From assembly GCF_035668035.1 (NCBI RefSeq), contig NZ_JAYMYJ010000142.1:62001-126000 (forward strand): a DNA stretch of 64,000 nucleotides, read 5' to 3'. Source of the DNA: Thiothrix phosphatis (GTDB lineage: Bacteria > Pseudomonadota > Gammaproteobacteria > Thiotrichales > Thiotrichaceae). Under the pieces are notes generated by a model that worked only from the letters and a program-made list of their open reading frames with translations, was not told the origin of the DNA and made no database searches. A program made the position numbers and the translations under genes. Positions 1 to 9,272 of this stretch are shown here, one piece after another; the first letter of the stretch is position 1, and every line of letters begins with the position of its first letter.

Positions 1-2
1 CG

Positions 3-584
3 ACCCCATCCGCCGCCGCCGAACTGGTCAGCCCGGACATGCCAGCCCTGCAAGCCCATGTGCAGCGCTTGTTCCAGCAATTGCAACGCAACCAGTCGCG
101 CCGCCTACGGCAGGCTGAAGACGCTTACCGCCGCCTGCGGCAACGGCTGGGGAACCAGCGCCCCACCCAGCGCCTGCAACAGAAAACCCAGCGCCTGGAC
201 GAACTGGACATGCGCCTGCGCACCGCCCATACCCGCAGCCTGCAACAACAACGGGAACGGCTGGCAAGCCTGCATTCCCGCCTACACCGCCAGTCCCCGC
301 TCCGGCGGATACGCCAGCAGCAGGAACAGCTCGTCCGCCTCCGCCAAGGCCTGACGTTGCGCATCCGGCAACAGCTGGACAATGCCCGCCACCGTTTGCA
401 CATGCAGGCTGGGCAATTGCAGGCATTCAGCCCGCTGGCGACATTGGGGCGCGGTTACGGCATTGTGCGCGACGCGCAAACCCACCAAATTGTACGCAGC
501 GCCTCCACCCTCCGCCTGGGGCAAACCGTCAGCATCGAATTGCAGGAGGGTGGCTTCGACAGCGTGGTCGCCAACATCAGGTAA
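3..584 (+). CDS. xseA: Exodeoxyribonuclease VII large subunit, 3' part
   Basis: This is the C-terminal part of the large subunit of exonuclease VII, which degrades single-stranded DNA to oligonucleotides with the small subunit XseB. The frame is already open at the window edge and begins TPSAAAELVSPD, the conserved motif that closes the catalytic domain of XseA. It continues as a long Arg/Gln/Leu-rich coiled coil and ends with the typical C-terminal segment (LGRGYGIVRD, then GFDSVVANI). The true start lies upstream of the window. Its stop codon overlaps the stop of the convergent gene by 8 bp. Confidence 0.9.
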   Translation, partial: TPSAAAELVSPDMPALQAHVQRLFQQLQRNQSRRLRQAEDAYRRLRQRLGNQRPTQRLQQKTQRLDELDMRLRTAHTRSLQQQRERLASLHSRLHRQSPLRRIRQQQEQLVRLRQGLTLRIRQQLDNARHRLHMQAGQLQAFSPLATLGRGYGIVRDAQTHQIVRSASTLRLGQTVSIELQEGGFDSVVANIR

Positions 585-1578
585 GCTGTTCCCAATCCGC
601 GTGCTGGCGTCGCCAGAATTGCCAGGATGGCGCAGGCTGGCAATGAAAAATACGCCCGTCACACGCGCTCAGGCTGACGCTGAACCGGCCGCCCCTCACG
701 CCCGCCAGCGCTGGCGCGAACCAGTTTTCTTCCAGGGCATCCAACGCCTGCCGCCAAGACTGCAAGTCATCACCCGCAGCGGGAACCAGCAAATCCTCCA
801 GCACAATCCGGCAACCAGCGGAACCCAGCGTGCAATCCGCCAACCGGCTGGCCGCTTGCAGGCGGCTGCGGGTCGCCGCCGCCAAGATCTGCGCTGTCAT
901 GGATTGGCCAACGACATCCCCTTGGCCAGCCGCTGGCGGTGAGGGCAAGGCGGCGGGATTGGCCGCGCCCCACAGCCAAAGGGCGTTCACCGCCGGGACA
1001 CCACCAGAATGCAGCAGCATCTGGATTTCATTCAGCAGGCGATGCCAGTAGCGCTTGTCCCCTTGTGGCAGCAACGGAAAAATGCCCTGCCCCAGCGCCT
1101 GGGAAAGGGGCGTTGTGCGCAGCCCCGCCTCCCCTGCCCTATCACCCAGCAGATACCAGCGTTGCGGATGTTTTGCGGCCAACTTCAGGCCGTCATCTTC
1201 CAAGTGCGGGTTGAGCAGTGCCAACAGCGCTGCCATTTCCTGCCCGGTCAACTGCGGCAATTCCGGGCGCAACAACACCTGGTCAATGCCGCTTTGCAGC
1301 CACACCGGGTCGGCGCACAGCAGCGGCTGTTCCGGCGGTGCCCCGAAGTCCAGCCAATAGCGGTAATAGGCGAAGGGCGTTTCGCCATCAATGGGGAATC
1401 CGCTGTGCTGGAACAGGGTGTGTTCCAGCCCAATGACGGGCAGGGCCTCCATCCTTGCATTGGCGCACAGGCGCAACAAATGCTTCGCTTCGGGCTGGAA
1501 GGCAAAGTCCTTGCGCCACAACTTCAGCGACTGGAACAAGCCAGGAATGAAAAAACAAAGGTGGGGTTTGGCGGACAT
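577..1578 (-). CDS. RpfE-like protein (putative phosphoglycerate mutase-like)
   Basis: This 333-residue protein resembles proteins annotated in many beta- and gammaproteobacteria as RpfE-type regulatory protein or cofactor-independent phosphoglycerate mutase homologue. Family-like segments visible are the LLNPHLEDDGL stretch, RWYLL, NEIQMLLH and NALWLWG. The biochemical role of the family is not established. The ATG at 1578 lies 1 bp after the Hpt gene's stop; a longer open frame upstream overlaps Hpt out of frame and is unlikely to be coding. It is the last gene of the signalling operon, so co-expression with the kinases is likely. The functional assignment is tentative. Confidence 0.7.
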   Translation of the reverse strand: MSAKPHLCFFIPGLFQSLKLWRKDFAFQPEAKHLLRLCANARMEALPVIGLEHTLFQHSGFPIDGETPFAYYRYWLDFGAPPEQPLLCADPVWLQSGIDQVLLRPELPQLTGQEMAALLALLNPHLEDDGLKLAAKHPQRWYLLGDRAGEAGLRTTPLSQALGQGIFPLLPQGDKRYWHRLLNEIQMLLHSGGVPAVNALWLWGAANPAALPSPPAAGQGDVVGQSMTAQILAAATRSRLQAASRLADCTLGSAGCRIVLEDLLVPAAGDDLQSWRQALDALEENWFAPALAGVRGGRFSVSLSACDGRIFHCQPAPSWQFWRRQHADWEQLT

Positions 1579-1579
1579 G

Positions 1580-1924
1580 TCACTCACCCGCGTTGGCCGC
1601 CAACCAGGAATGGACGCTTGCCTCCACCTGCGCAAATTCCGCTGACAGCGCCTGTTGCACTTCCCCAGCGTCCAGCCCGCTATCGCCATCCTTGATCTGG
1701 CGCAGCAACGCCTCCAGTTTGACGGAGCCGAACAGCCGCACCGAACTGATCGCTTTGTGGGCATGGCGCGCCGCCGTTTCCCAGTCCCCAGCTTGCAGCG
1801 CATCACGCAACTGCTGCTCTTTCCCGGCAATGTACGGCAAGGAAAACTCAACAATCTCAATGGCTTTTTCGCGGCCTAACCGCCCCGCAATTTCATCCAG
1901 CACGATAAACATCTGAGGCATCAT
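1580..1924 (-). CDS. Free-standing Hpt phosphotransfer protein
   Basis: This 114-residue, mostly helical protein looks like a histidine phosphotransfer (Hpt) domain. The segment ARHAHKAISSVRLFGS (residues 52-67) matches the phosphorylated-histidine helix, with His56 best aligned to the acceptor because Phe65-Gly66 falls where the family has Leu-Gly. The usual Lys three residues after the His is Ile here, a departure from the consensus. It lies 14 bp after the response regulator and downstream of two hybrid kinases whose receiver domains need such a carrier. It probably relays phosphate between the kinase receivers and the regulator. Confidence 0.75.
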   Translation of the reverse strand: MMPQMFIVLDEIAGRLGREKAIEIVEFSLPYIAGKEQQLRDALQAGDWETAARHAHKAISSVRLFGSVKLEALLRQIKDGDSGLDAGEVQQALSAEFAQVEASVHSWLAANAGE

Positions 1925-1938
1925 CTGTTCCCCTGCCC

Positions 1939-2694
1939 TTAATGCCGCCGTTGGGACGCAGGAAGGCCGCTGCTTTCTTCGTCTGGAATATGCAGGTAAT
2001 ACCCCTTGCCCCTGATGGTGCGGATATAAACCGGTTTGGCGGGATTTTTTTCAATCTTATTCCTGATCCGGCTGATATGGGTATCAATTGAGCGGTTGAG
2101 CGGGTTGTAAGGTATCCCCATCAGCTGTTCTATCAGCTCTTCACGGCTTAACGGCAGGCCCGCGTTCAGGTAAAACATTTGCAGTAACCGGCATTCCAAG
2201 GCCGTCAACAAGGATTCGCGCCCATCCCCAGTAGTGACTGTCTGGTTGACTTTGTCCAGGGTCAAACACCCCATCTGGATCAGCTTGTCCCGCGAATTGT
2301 CGCTTGCAGGACTGAGCAGGTTCTTGATCCTCAGCAACAATTCCCGGTCATGGAACGGCTTGACCAGATAATCCTGGGCACCGCACTCAAGCCCTTGCAA
2401 GCGTTCATGCGGCTGCACTTTTGCCGACGTGATAATGACCGGAACAGTCGGATAGTAACTCACGAGCCATTTCAACCAATACATGCCATCCTTCCCAGGC
2501 AGCATGAGATCCAGGATGACCAGCCGGGGGGAATGGTGCTCCATCATCTTCGGAATCCCCTCGCCCTCCAACAGCGTAATGACGCTATACCCCTCCTGCT
2601 GCAAGCTTTCTTGCAGGAAACGGCATAACACCTCATCATCTTCGATCAGCAGCAACTGCTTTCCCACGGGTTCCCTCAACATAGTAAATTCCAT
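1939..2694 (-). CDS. OmpR-family response regulator
   Basis: This 251-residue DNA-binding response regulator has an N-terminal receiver domain with acidic pair Glu18/Asp19-Asp20, phospho-acceptor Asp62 in LDLMLPGKDG, Ser90 after VIIT and Lys112 in the VKPF motif. A C-terminal OmpR/PhoB winged helix spans about residues 140-235 and contains RSIDTHISRIRNKIE and the IRTIRGKGYYL wing. It is transcribed after the two hybrid kinases and just before the Hpt gene. It is therefore the likely output of the local phosphorelay. Its targets cannot be read from the sequence. The 83-bp gap upstream could hold an extra promoter. Confidence 0.92.
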   Translation of the reverse strand: MEFTMLREPVGKQLLLIEDDEVLCRFLQESLQQEGYSVITLLEGEGIPKMMEHHSPRLVILDLMLPGKDGMYWLKWLVSYYPTVPVIITSAKVQPHERLQGLECGAQDYLVKPFHDRELLLRIKNLLSPASDNSRDKLIQMGCLTLDKVNQTVTTGDGRESLLTALECRLLQMFYLNAGLPLSREELIEQLMGIPYNPLNRSIDTHISRIRNKIEKNPAKPVYIRTIRGKGYYLHIPDEESSGLPASQRRH

Positions 2695-2777
2695 TGTTCA
2701 TATTGGTTCTGGTGGATAAAAAATAGTGTAGTCGATTGCCTACCTGTACGAAAAACAAGAGTTTTTATTGGGAAAGC

Positions 2778-5111
2778 TTATCCGGTCGCGGTTCTCCTGC
2801 TCCAATGGCGGACTGCCGCCTCCAAGTGCTCAACTTCAAAGGGTTTGGTTAGGTAATCATCCATTCCCGCCTGCAAGCAACGCTCCCTCTCGCCAGCGAT
2901 GGCATGCGCGGTCAGGGCGATGACAGGCAACCCTTGAAGGTGCCGGTCAGCCCGGATCAGCCGGGTGGTAGCATAGCCATCCAAACCCGGCATGCCAACA
3001 TCCATGAACACCAAGTCGAAGTGCCGCTCCCGCAGCAAGCGCAACGCCTGTTCACCGCTGTCAGCGACTTCCACCTTGACGCCCAGTGAGCGGATCAGCT
3101 CACCGCCAAAGAAACGGTTCATTTCATCATCATCCACCAGCAATGTGTACAGGCTGCTGCGCTGGGACGATGGTGGGGCGGCGGGCGTTTCAGCCGATAC
3201 GCCTGGTGCATCCTGTAACGGGAACCCCAATGTAAAGTAAAAGCAGCTTCCCTGCCGGAAACGGCTTTCCACCTGCAATTCCCCCCCCATGCGCTGCACC
3301 AGCTTGTAGCTGATGGCCAAGCCCAGCCCAGAACCGCCATATTGCCGCGCAGTGCTGCTGTCAACCTGCGAAAAGGGCTGGAATAGTTTTTGCTGGTCTT
3401 TTGCACTGATGCCAATGCCCGTGTCACGGACTTCAAACAGCAGCCGCGCCTCTGTCTCGCTGACCTCCAGAGGGCTGACCGTCAAGCTGACGACGCCCGC
3501 GGGCGTAAACTTGATGGCGTTGTTGAGCAGGTTCAGCAGCACTTGCCGCAGGCGGGTAGGGTCGCCCGTCAAGCGTTTTTTCAAGAGATGGAACTGGTTG
3601 CTGATGTCCAGCTTCAACTGCTTGCCATGCGCCTGCCCCACCAGCAACTGCTCGGCTTGGTGCAGGACATCCGCCAGCCGGAAGGGGATGCTTTCCATCC
3701 GCAACAGGCTGCTGTCCAGCCGCGCCAGATCCAGGATGTCATTGATCAGGGCCAGCATGTGTTGCGCGGAGGTGTTCAGGCGGGTCACATATTCGCCCTG
3801 CGCTCCGGACAACTGCGTCAGTTTCAGCAAACGGCCAGCATTCACCACCGCACTCATCGGCGTGCGCAGTTCGTGGCTCATGGTGGTGAGGAATTCATCC
3901 TTGGCTTGGTTGGCGACTGCGATGCGCTCGGCTTGTTCGCTTTTTATCCGCACCTGTTCGGCCTGGGTCAGCGACAGCATCACCAACGCCACCAACAGGA
4001 TGAAATACATGCTGTCCGTCAGCATCGGCACATCACCGATCAGCCCCGCCCCCCGCAACAAGGTTGGGATGAAGCCCAGCAACACCAGCAGCACGCCCGT
4101 CCGCAGCATGAAGGGAAAGCGGAATCCCTGCTGGTAGCGGATAATCACCGCCACTGCAAACAAAGGCATCGCCAGCAAAGCCAACACCCCGGTGAAGGCG
4201 GTGCCGTATCCCAGCCACCATTGCGTTGGGATCAGCAACAAGCTCACCCAGAACACCAGTCGGGACAAACGGTAAAAGCGCGGCAAATGGCGGCGTGTTT
4301 CCATCCAGTTATTGGACAGGCTGATGCCAGCGGCAATCGCTATCAGGCCAAAAGCGTCGCCGGGTGCCGCCAGATATTGGGGAACAAAGCCGAAGTAATG
4401 CCAAACGCCAGAATGGCTGCCCATTTCCAACACAAACCCGAGAATAAAAACCGACAGGGCCAGAAAACTCCGGTCACGCAAGTAAAAGAAATACAGCAGA
4501 TTGTAGAACGCCAGTGTCAGCAAGCCACCGATGACAAAACTGTATATGGGATACGTGAGCATGACTTCGGCCAGCATCTGCCGGGGCGAATACAGGCTCG
4601 GTTTGATCACCAGCGGTGCCTGCCGGTCTTGCACCCGGAAATACAGCCGCGACTCGGTGTTCGAGGGCAATAACAGCCGGTATTGGCTGAAACGGGAATA
4701 CGCCATCCGTTGTTGCGGCGTGAATGTTCCCGCATCACCACCAACTGCGCCCAAGTACACCTGCACCTGCCGGGAAAGGGAACCGGGTATCCTGAAATAC
4801 CAATCCTTTTTGGCCGACAGGTTGTGTATGTCCACCCGCAACCAGTAAGCGGAACGCGTCAGGAACAAGTCCAACCCGCCATCGCCAGGTTCAACCGGAA
4901 AAAACTGCTTCCCGACAGCCAGAACATCCGGCAAGGCCAGGTTTCCGGCGGGGTCTTCCAGCATGGCGGCATAATCCAGCAGCGACAACGATTCAGGTTG
5001 CTCCGCCAGCGCGTCGGTCAGCACCAGTTCCGGCGGTTCGGCAAAACCCGCCAGCGGCAACCACAACAGCAGCAACAGGCAATATCCGGCGTAGCGGGTC
5101 ATACCATCCAC
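2778..5111 (-). CDS. Hybrid histidine kinase with 7TMR-DISM sensor (copy 1)
   Basis: This 777-residue membrane sensor has a signal-like N-terminus (residues 8-24) and a periplasmic 7TMR-DISM-type domain (about 25-180, with the TRSAYWLR motif). About seven membrane segments span 185-385. A HisKA domain carries His413 in MSHELRTP, and the HATPase domain shows NNAIKF (N box), DTGIGI (G1) and GGSGLGLAI (G2). A C-terminal receiver domain (655-770) carries Asp704 and Lys756. It closely resembles the preceding gene along its whole length and starts only 6 bp after that gene's stop, so the pair arose by tandem duplication. The ligand is unknown; DISM-type sensors often bind carbohydrates. Confidence 0.93.
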   Translation of the reverse strand: MDGMTRYAGYCLLLLLWLPLAGFAEPPELVLTDALAEQPESLSLLDYAAMLEDPAGNLALPDVLAVGKQFFPVEPGDGGLDLFLTRSAYWLRVDIHNLSAKKDWYFRIPGSLSRQVQVYLGAVGGDAGTFTPQQRMAYSRFSQYRLLLPSNTESRLYFRVQDRQAPLVIKPSLYSPRQMLAEVMLTYPIYSFVIGGLLTLAFYNLLYFFYLRDRSFLALSVFILGFVLEMGSHSGVWHYFGFVPQYLAAPGDAFGLIAIAAGISLSNNWMETRRHLPRFYRLSRLVFWVSLLLIPTQWWLGYGTAFTGVLALLAMPLFAVAVIIRYQQGFRFPFMLRTGVLLVLLGFIPTLLRGAGLIGDVPMLTDSMYFILLVALVMLSLTQAEQVRIKSEQAERIAVANQAKDEFLTTMSHELRTPMSAVVNAGRLLKLTQLSGAQGEYVTRLNTSAQHMLALINDILDLARLDSSLLRMESIPFRLADVLHQAEQLLVGQAHGKQLKLDISNQFHLLKKRLTGDPTRLRQVLLNLLNNAIKFTPAGVVSLTVSPLEVSETEARLLFEVRDTGIGISAKDQQKLFQPFSQVDSSTARQYGGSGLGLAISYKLVQRMGGELQVESRFRQGSCFYFTLGFPLQDAPGVSAETPAAPPSSQRSSLYTLLVDDDEMNRFFGGELIRSLGVKVEVADSGEQALRLLRERHFDLVFMDVGMPGLDGYATTRLIRADRHLQGLPVIALTAHAIAGERERCLQAGMDDYLTKPFEVEHLEAAVRHWSRRTATG

Positions 5112-5117
5112 ATCCTG

Positions 5118-7436
5118 TTAGGAAACCATGGCAGTTCTTGCCGACAGGTTCTTTTGCAACATCACCTTTAACACCTCGCACTGAAAAGGTTTCGTCAAAT
5201 AATCATTCATGCCAGCCGCCAAGCAACGCTCCCGTTCGCCAGCGACCGCATGGGCGGTCAGGGCGATCACGGGCAGCCCCCGGCAATATGGGCTGGCGCG
5301 AATCCGGCGGGCCGTGGCGTAACCGTCCATACCCGGCATGCTGACATCCATCAACACCAAGTCGAACGTTTGTTTCTGCATGGATTGCAGCGCCTGCTCA
5401 CCGCTGCCCGCCAGGGTGACGGCGACACCCAACGACTCCAGCAGCTTGCCGCCGAAAAAGCGGTTCATTTCATCATCATCCACTAGCAGGACGCGCAAAC
5501 CGGACAAGGATGGTGGCCGGGGGCTCCCCGCGTCAACTACTTGCTCAAGGTTGAGGGGCTGTAATGGAAACGCCAGGGTGAAAAAGAAACGGCTGCCACG
5601 TCCTGGTGCGCTTTCCACCTGCAACGTCCCGCCCATGCGCCTGACCAGCTTCAGGCTGATCGCCAGCCCCAGCCCGGAACCGCCATATTGGCGCGCGGTG
5701 CTGCTTTCCGCTTGCGCAAACGGTTGGAACAGCTTCCGCTGTTGCGCCGCTGACATGCCGACGCCGGTGTCACGCACCTCAAACCGCAGGACGGCGTTAT
5801 CCGCCGACATGGCCTGCGGCGTCACCGTCAAACAGACCTCGCCCTGCTGGGTAAACTTGATGGCGTTGTTCAGCAGGTTTAACAGGATTTGCCGCAACCG
5901 GCCAGGGTCGCCCAGCAACTGTTTGTTCAAGGGGTGGAATGAGTTGTTGAACACCAGCTTCAGCTGCTTGCTGTGCGCTTGTTCCCCCAGCAATTGCTCA
6001 ATCTGTGACAGGACATTGCCCAATTGGAATGGCCTGCTGTCAATCTGCAACAGGCTGTTATCCAGCCGCGCCAAATCCAGGATGTCGTTGATCAGGGCCA
6101 ACATATGGCGGGAAGAAATGTTCAAACGCGCCACATACTCCTGTTGCAACCCAGACAGCGTGGTCAGCTTCAGCAACTGGCCAGCATTGACCACCGCCGT
6201 CATCGGCGTGCGCAACTCATGGCTCATAGTGGTGAGGAATTCATCCTTGGCCTGATTGGCAACGGCAACCCGTTTGGCCTGTTCCTGCCGCTGGCGCAGT
6301 TGTCCAGCCTGGACAAGCGACAACAACATGAGCGCCAACGCCAGACCCATGAGCGGCCATTCCGCCAGCTCCATCGACTCGGCGACCAACCCCAGTGTGC
6401 GCAACAGGGCAGGCAGCAGACCCAACAGGAATACCGAGCCTGCCAACATCAGGCCACGCGGCAAACGTACCCCGCGCCATTGGCACAGCACCAAGGTGGC
6501 GCACCCCAACAGCAGCAACGCAAACGCCCACACGCCCAGCAGTGCCAAGGTATAAGGCAACATTGGCGACGCCGCCGCCAAGCCAATACTTAACCAGAAA
6601 GCCACCCGCCACCAGACATCCAAGCCCGGCAGGTTGACAGGTGTCATCAACCATTGCCTGGTCAGGCTGACACCGCTGGCGCTACAGACAAAACCGGCGA
6701 GGGTTCCTGTTGCGGTGAGGTGGCTACGCGCCCAAGCGAACGCCTGCCATAAACCCAGATGGCTGCCCATTTCCAGGGCGAACGCCACGGACAACACTGC
6801 CAGCGCCAGAAAGCCCTGGTCGCGCAAGTGCAGGAAATACAGGAAATTGTAGAGCGCCAACACCAGCAGGCTGCCAAGAATGAAGCTGGGGGCGGGATAA
6901 TATTGCATAGTCCAGGCCGCCAAGCTGGCGGCGGTGAAAAGCTCCGGGGCAATCGCCAGCGGCGTCTGCGTATCCTGCACCCGGAAATAGAGGGTGTGCG
7001 CTGATCCCGGTGGCAACGGCAGATGGAACTGGAAGATACGGGCATGCGGCAACGGCTCCAATTCCACGAAACCTGCGTCACCATGGGCAGCGCCCAAATA
7101 CAGCCGGACGGAACGGTTCAGCGAACCCCATTGCATGAAATACCAGTCCGTTTCCTGCGAATAATTCTGCAAGCTGGCTCGGAACCAGTAAGCGGAACGG
7201 GTGAAGCCCGCTTCCCAGTGCCGCGCCGTCGTCGCCAGCGGCTGGAAACTGGCGGCGCGACCCTGCACGTCCTGCAACGTCAAGTCGCCTGATGGGTCAG
7301 CCAAAACTTCAAGGGCAGGATTCAAATCAAAATGGCCTTCTTTATCCGTCAGCTCAAGCACCGACGCATTGACGGTTGAAATTTTAAGCAACAAACCGAC
7401 AATGAGCAAACAATACAGGCAGGAACGGATGAACAT
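5118..7436 (-). CDS. Hybrid histidine kinase with 7TMR-DISM sensor (copy 2)
   Basis: This 772-residue paralogue of the next gene has the same order: signal peptide, periplasmic 7TMR-DISM domain (about 25-170, FTRSAYWFR), seven membrane segments (about 180-378), HisKA with His406, HATPase (NNAIKF, DTGVGM, GGSGLGLAI) and a receiver with Asp697 and Lys749. The kinase and receiver parts are far more alike between the copies than the sensor parts, which suggests different ligands feeding one pathway. It is the first gene of the operon; the 98-bp gap to the divergent outer-membrane protein gene should hold its promoter. Confidence 0.93.
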   Translation of the reverse strand: MFIRSCLYCLLIVGLLLKISTVNASVLELTDKEGHFDLNPALEVLADPSGDLTLQDVQGRAASFQPLATTARHWEAGFTRSAYWFRASLQNYSQETDWYFMQWGSLNRSVRLYLGAAHGDAGFVELEPLPHARIFQFHLPLPPGSAHTLYFRVQDTQTPLAIAPELFTAASLAAWTMQYYPAPSFILGSLLVLALYNFLYFLHLRDQGFLALAVLSVAFALEMGSHLGLWQAFAWARSHLTATGTLAGFVCSASGVSLTRQWLMTPVNLPGLDVWWRVAFWLSIGLAAASPMLPYTLALLGVWAFALLLLGCATLVLCQWRGVRLPRGLMLAGSVFLLGLLPALLRTLGLVAESMELAEWPLMGLALALMLLSLVQAGQLRQRQEQAKRVAVANQAKDEFLTTMSHELRTPMTAVVNAGQLLKLTTLSGLQQEYVARLNISSRHMLALINDILDLARLDNSLLQIDSRPFQLGNVLSQIEQLLGEQAHSKQLKLVFNNSFHPLNKQLLGDPGRLRQILLNLLNNAIKFTQQGEVCLTVTPQAMSADNAVLRFEVRDTGVGMSAAQQRKLFQPFAQAESSTARQYGGSGLGLAISLKLVRRMGGTLQVESAPGRGSRFFFTLAFPLQPLNLEQVVDAGSPRPPSLSGLRVLLVDDDEMNRFFGGKLLESLGVAVTLAGSGEQALQSMQKQTFDLVLMDVSMPGMDGYATARRIRASPYCRGLPVIALTAHAVAGERERCLAAGMNDYLTKPFQCEVLKVMLQKNLSARTAMVS

Positions 7437-7534
7437 TTAATGTCTCATGGCGCTCTTTGGGATTTTCAGGGGCAGGCAAAAGCCGCTACACTCGGCTCAA
7501 CCTGTTACTTGGATAGTGTAGAAGGAAAAAATAC

Positions 7535-8296
7535 ATGAGGGAGCCTTTTCTGGTTCAAGGATTAGCCAGCCTGTTTTTATTGCTATATTTTTCAACTGCC
7601 TGCGCAGAAACTGACCCACGTTTAGACCTGAAACCCACCGGCGTCAGCGTGGAGTGGTATCAGCACAAACTGGATTTGAACGTGACCGATGTCAAAACCA
7701 ACCTGCCGGGCATCACCAGCGCCATGGTGGATTCCGTCAAAGGGCAGCTCAACACCACGGATGACGTCAAGCTCGCCAATGTCCGGTTGGACTATCAGTT
7801 ACGCCCTTACCTGAATGTCTATGGCTCCATTGGCAAGATCACGGATGACACCCAGGTTGATTTTTCCAAGCTGGGGCTGGGCGTTTCCGACCTGACCGTC
7901 GACAGCAAGGGGACTGCCTACACCGTTGGCGCAATATTGGTTGGGAAATATGACCGGCTGTTGCCATCCCTGCAACTGATGCACAGCCGCATTGACCTGG
8001 AAGGTGATGGCGATGACGTCCAGGTGAACGCCTTAATACCGGCGGTAGGCGTCCAGACTGGTTATGGCATATTCAACACAAGCCTTGTTTATCAGTCGGT
8101 TAAGGCGACCTACTCCGGCACGGTCAGTGCGCCTTTCATTGGGGAAGTTCCCGTGACGGTCGACACCGAAAACAAGGATGACCTTCAGGTGATGGCGGGC
8201 TGGTACGGGCAGCTAGGCAAAGACCTATACCTGAGCACCAATGTTGGTTTGAATGGCCAGAAACAACTCCAGTTGCAGCTTAACAAGCGGTTTTAA
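7535..8296 (+). CDS. Putative outer-membrane beta-barrel protein
   Basis: This 253-residue protein has a signal peptide (residues 1-24, cleavage probably near Ala-Cys-Ala). The rest alternates polar and hydrophobic residues in many short strands and ends in Phe (LQLQLNKRF), the usual C-terminal signature of BamA-assembled barrels. No specific family was recognised. The start is supported by an AAGGA ribosome site 8 bp upstream. It is transcribed divergently from the sensor-kinase operon, so it could be a regulated target of that system, but nothing in the sequence proves this. Confidence 0.7.
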   Translation: MREPFLVQGLASLFLLLYFSTACAETDPRLDLKPTGVSVEWYQHKLDLNVTDVKTNLPGITSAMVDSVKGQLNTTDDVKLANVRLDYQLRPYLNVYGSIGKITDDTQVDFSKLGLGVSDLTVDSKGTAYTVGAILVGKYDRLLPSLQLMHSRIDLEGDGDDVQVNALIPAVGVQTGYGIFNTSLVYQSVKATYSGTVSAPFIGEVPVTVDTENKDDLQVMAGWYGQLGKDLYLSTNVGLNGQKQLQLQLNKRF

Positions 8297-8354
8297 GCCT
8301 GGATTCCGCTCAACTTCTAGGTTCCTGAAACCCGTTGGCCGTCACCGGTGCCGC

Positions 8355-9056
8355 CTATTCGCTGCCGCCAGCAATTTGGTTCAGCCTGTTTGCATCCAGG
8401 ATACGGATGGCTTGGTGCATTTCCTCCACCACGTCCTCCCGCTTCCAGTGGGCAAACAAACGGCTAATGGTTTCGATGGTTAGCCCCAGCAACTGGGCGA
8501 TTTCGAGACGGGAAAGCACCAGCGGCGTCCATTTGCCAGCGGGCGCATCTTCACACCAAGACAGCAGGAAACCGGCCAGCCGCTCGGCTGAACGCTTGGC
8601 CCCAAGCTCCAGCAAGCGTTCGTCGGCATGCTGCAATTCTTTGATGCAACGCACCATAATCAACCGCTCCACTTCGGAACGCTGTTCGCCCAACAAACGC
8701 AGGCGCCCGACCGGGATGCGGCAAACAGTGGCGTATTTGAGCGGAACGGCGCTGTGGTTGTAGAGAACATCGACCAGCCCATCGAAACCGAACAATTCAC
8801 CGGGTTTGACAACACGGATAATTTGATCCTTGCCGTTCAAGGTGGTCTTGAACAATTTAACGTAGCCATCACGCACGATATAGAAATGTTGTGCGCTGGA
8901 ACCCGCCCGATAGATGATTTCGGCTGCTGAGTAATTCAATGATTCACTGCCAACCGCTTTAAGCGCCTCACGGGATTGTTCCCCTACCCCGGCAAAAACG
9001 GCCAGCTCATCCACCGGGCAATACCTGCCTTGTTCCCCATTTGTCTGTCGTTCCAT
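8355..9056 (-). CDS. Crp/Fnr-family transcription regulator
   Basis: This 234-residue regulator has an N-terminal cyclic-nucleotide-binding-type beta roll (VRDGYVKLFKT, then PGELFGFDGL) and a C-terminal winged helix with recognition helix TIETISRLFAHWKRE. The N-terminal cluster of cysteines that binds Fe-S in Fnr is absent; only one Cys precedes the roll. An effector other than a classic Fnr cluster is therefore likely. I chose the ATG at 9056 because GAGGG sits 9 bp upstream. Longer in-frame starts back to 9245 lack a ribosome site and run into the lpdA terminator. Confidence 0.85.
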   Translation of the reverse strand: MERQTNGEQGRYCPVDELAVFAGVGEQSREALKAVGSESLNYSAAEIIYRAGSSAQHFYIVRDGYVKLFKTTLNGKDQIIRVVKPGELFGFDGLVDVLYNHSAVPLKYATVCRIPVGRLRLLGEQRSEVERLIMVRCIKELQHADERLLELGAKRSAERLAGFLLSWCEDAPAGKWTPLVLSRLEIAQLLGLTIETISRLFAHWKREDVVEEMHQAIRILDANRLNQIAGGSE

Positions 9057-9196
9057 TGGCAATGTCCCTCTGTAACAGCCCTCCATGTTAGGGTTTGCGG
9101 ATACCATCGCATTGCGAATCCGCAAACAGCCCAGGGTTTTATTGCCTAGCCTGACGCCTATATTTTTTCTGAAGATTAAGCCCATCCAGTTGGGGG

Positions 9197-9230
9197 ATAA
9201 AAAAAGCGGCCTGTTGTTCAGGCAGGCCGC
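9197..9230 (-). terminator. Rho-independent terminator of aceEF-lpdA
   Basis: The arms GCGGCCTG (9206-9213) and CAGGCCGC (9223-9230) pair perfectly around a 9-nt loop. Read on the minus strand, the stem is followed by a run of seven T residues (9199-9205). It lies about 40 bp after the lpdA stop, so it ends the pyruvate dehydrogenase operon before the Crp/Fnr gene. Confidence 0.85.
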
Positions 9231-9272
9231 CAACCGGTCTCTCACTTCACGTGAGGCGTCAAACTCAAAAAA

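Noticed and set aside
577..1860. Extended start for the RpfE-like gene at 1860
   Set aside because: The extra 94 codons overlap the Hpt gene out of frame and read as Arg/Cys-rich noise; the ATG at 1578 is 1 bp after the Hpt stop.
3390..4673. 427-codon open frame opposite a hybrid histidine kinase
   Set aside because: Its composition is dominated by Gln, His and Arg, as expected for the complement of Leu/Ala-rich membrane segments. No domain is visible.
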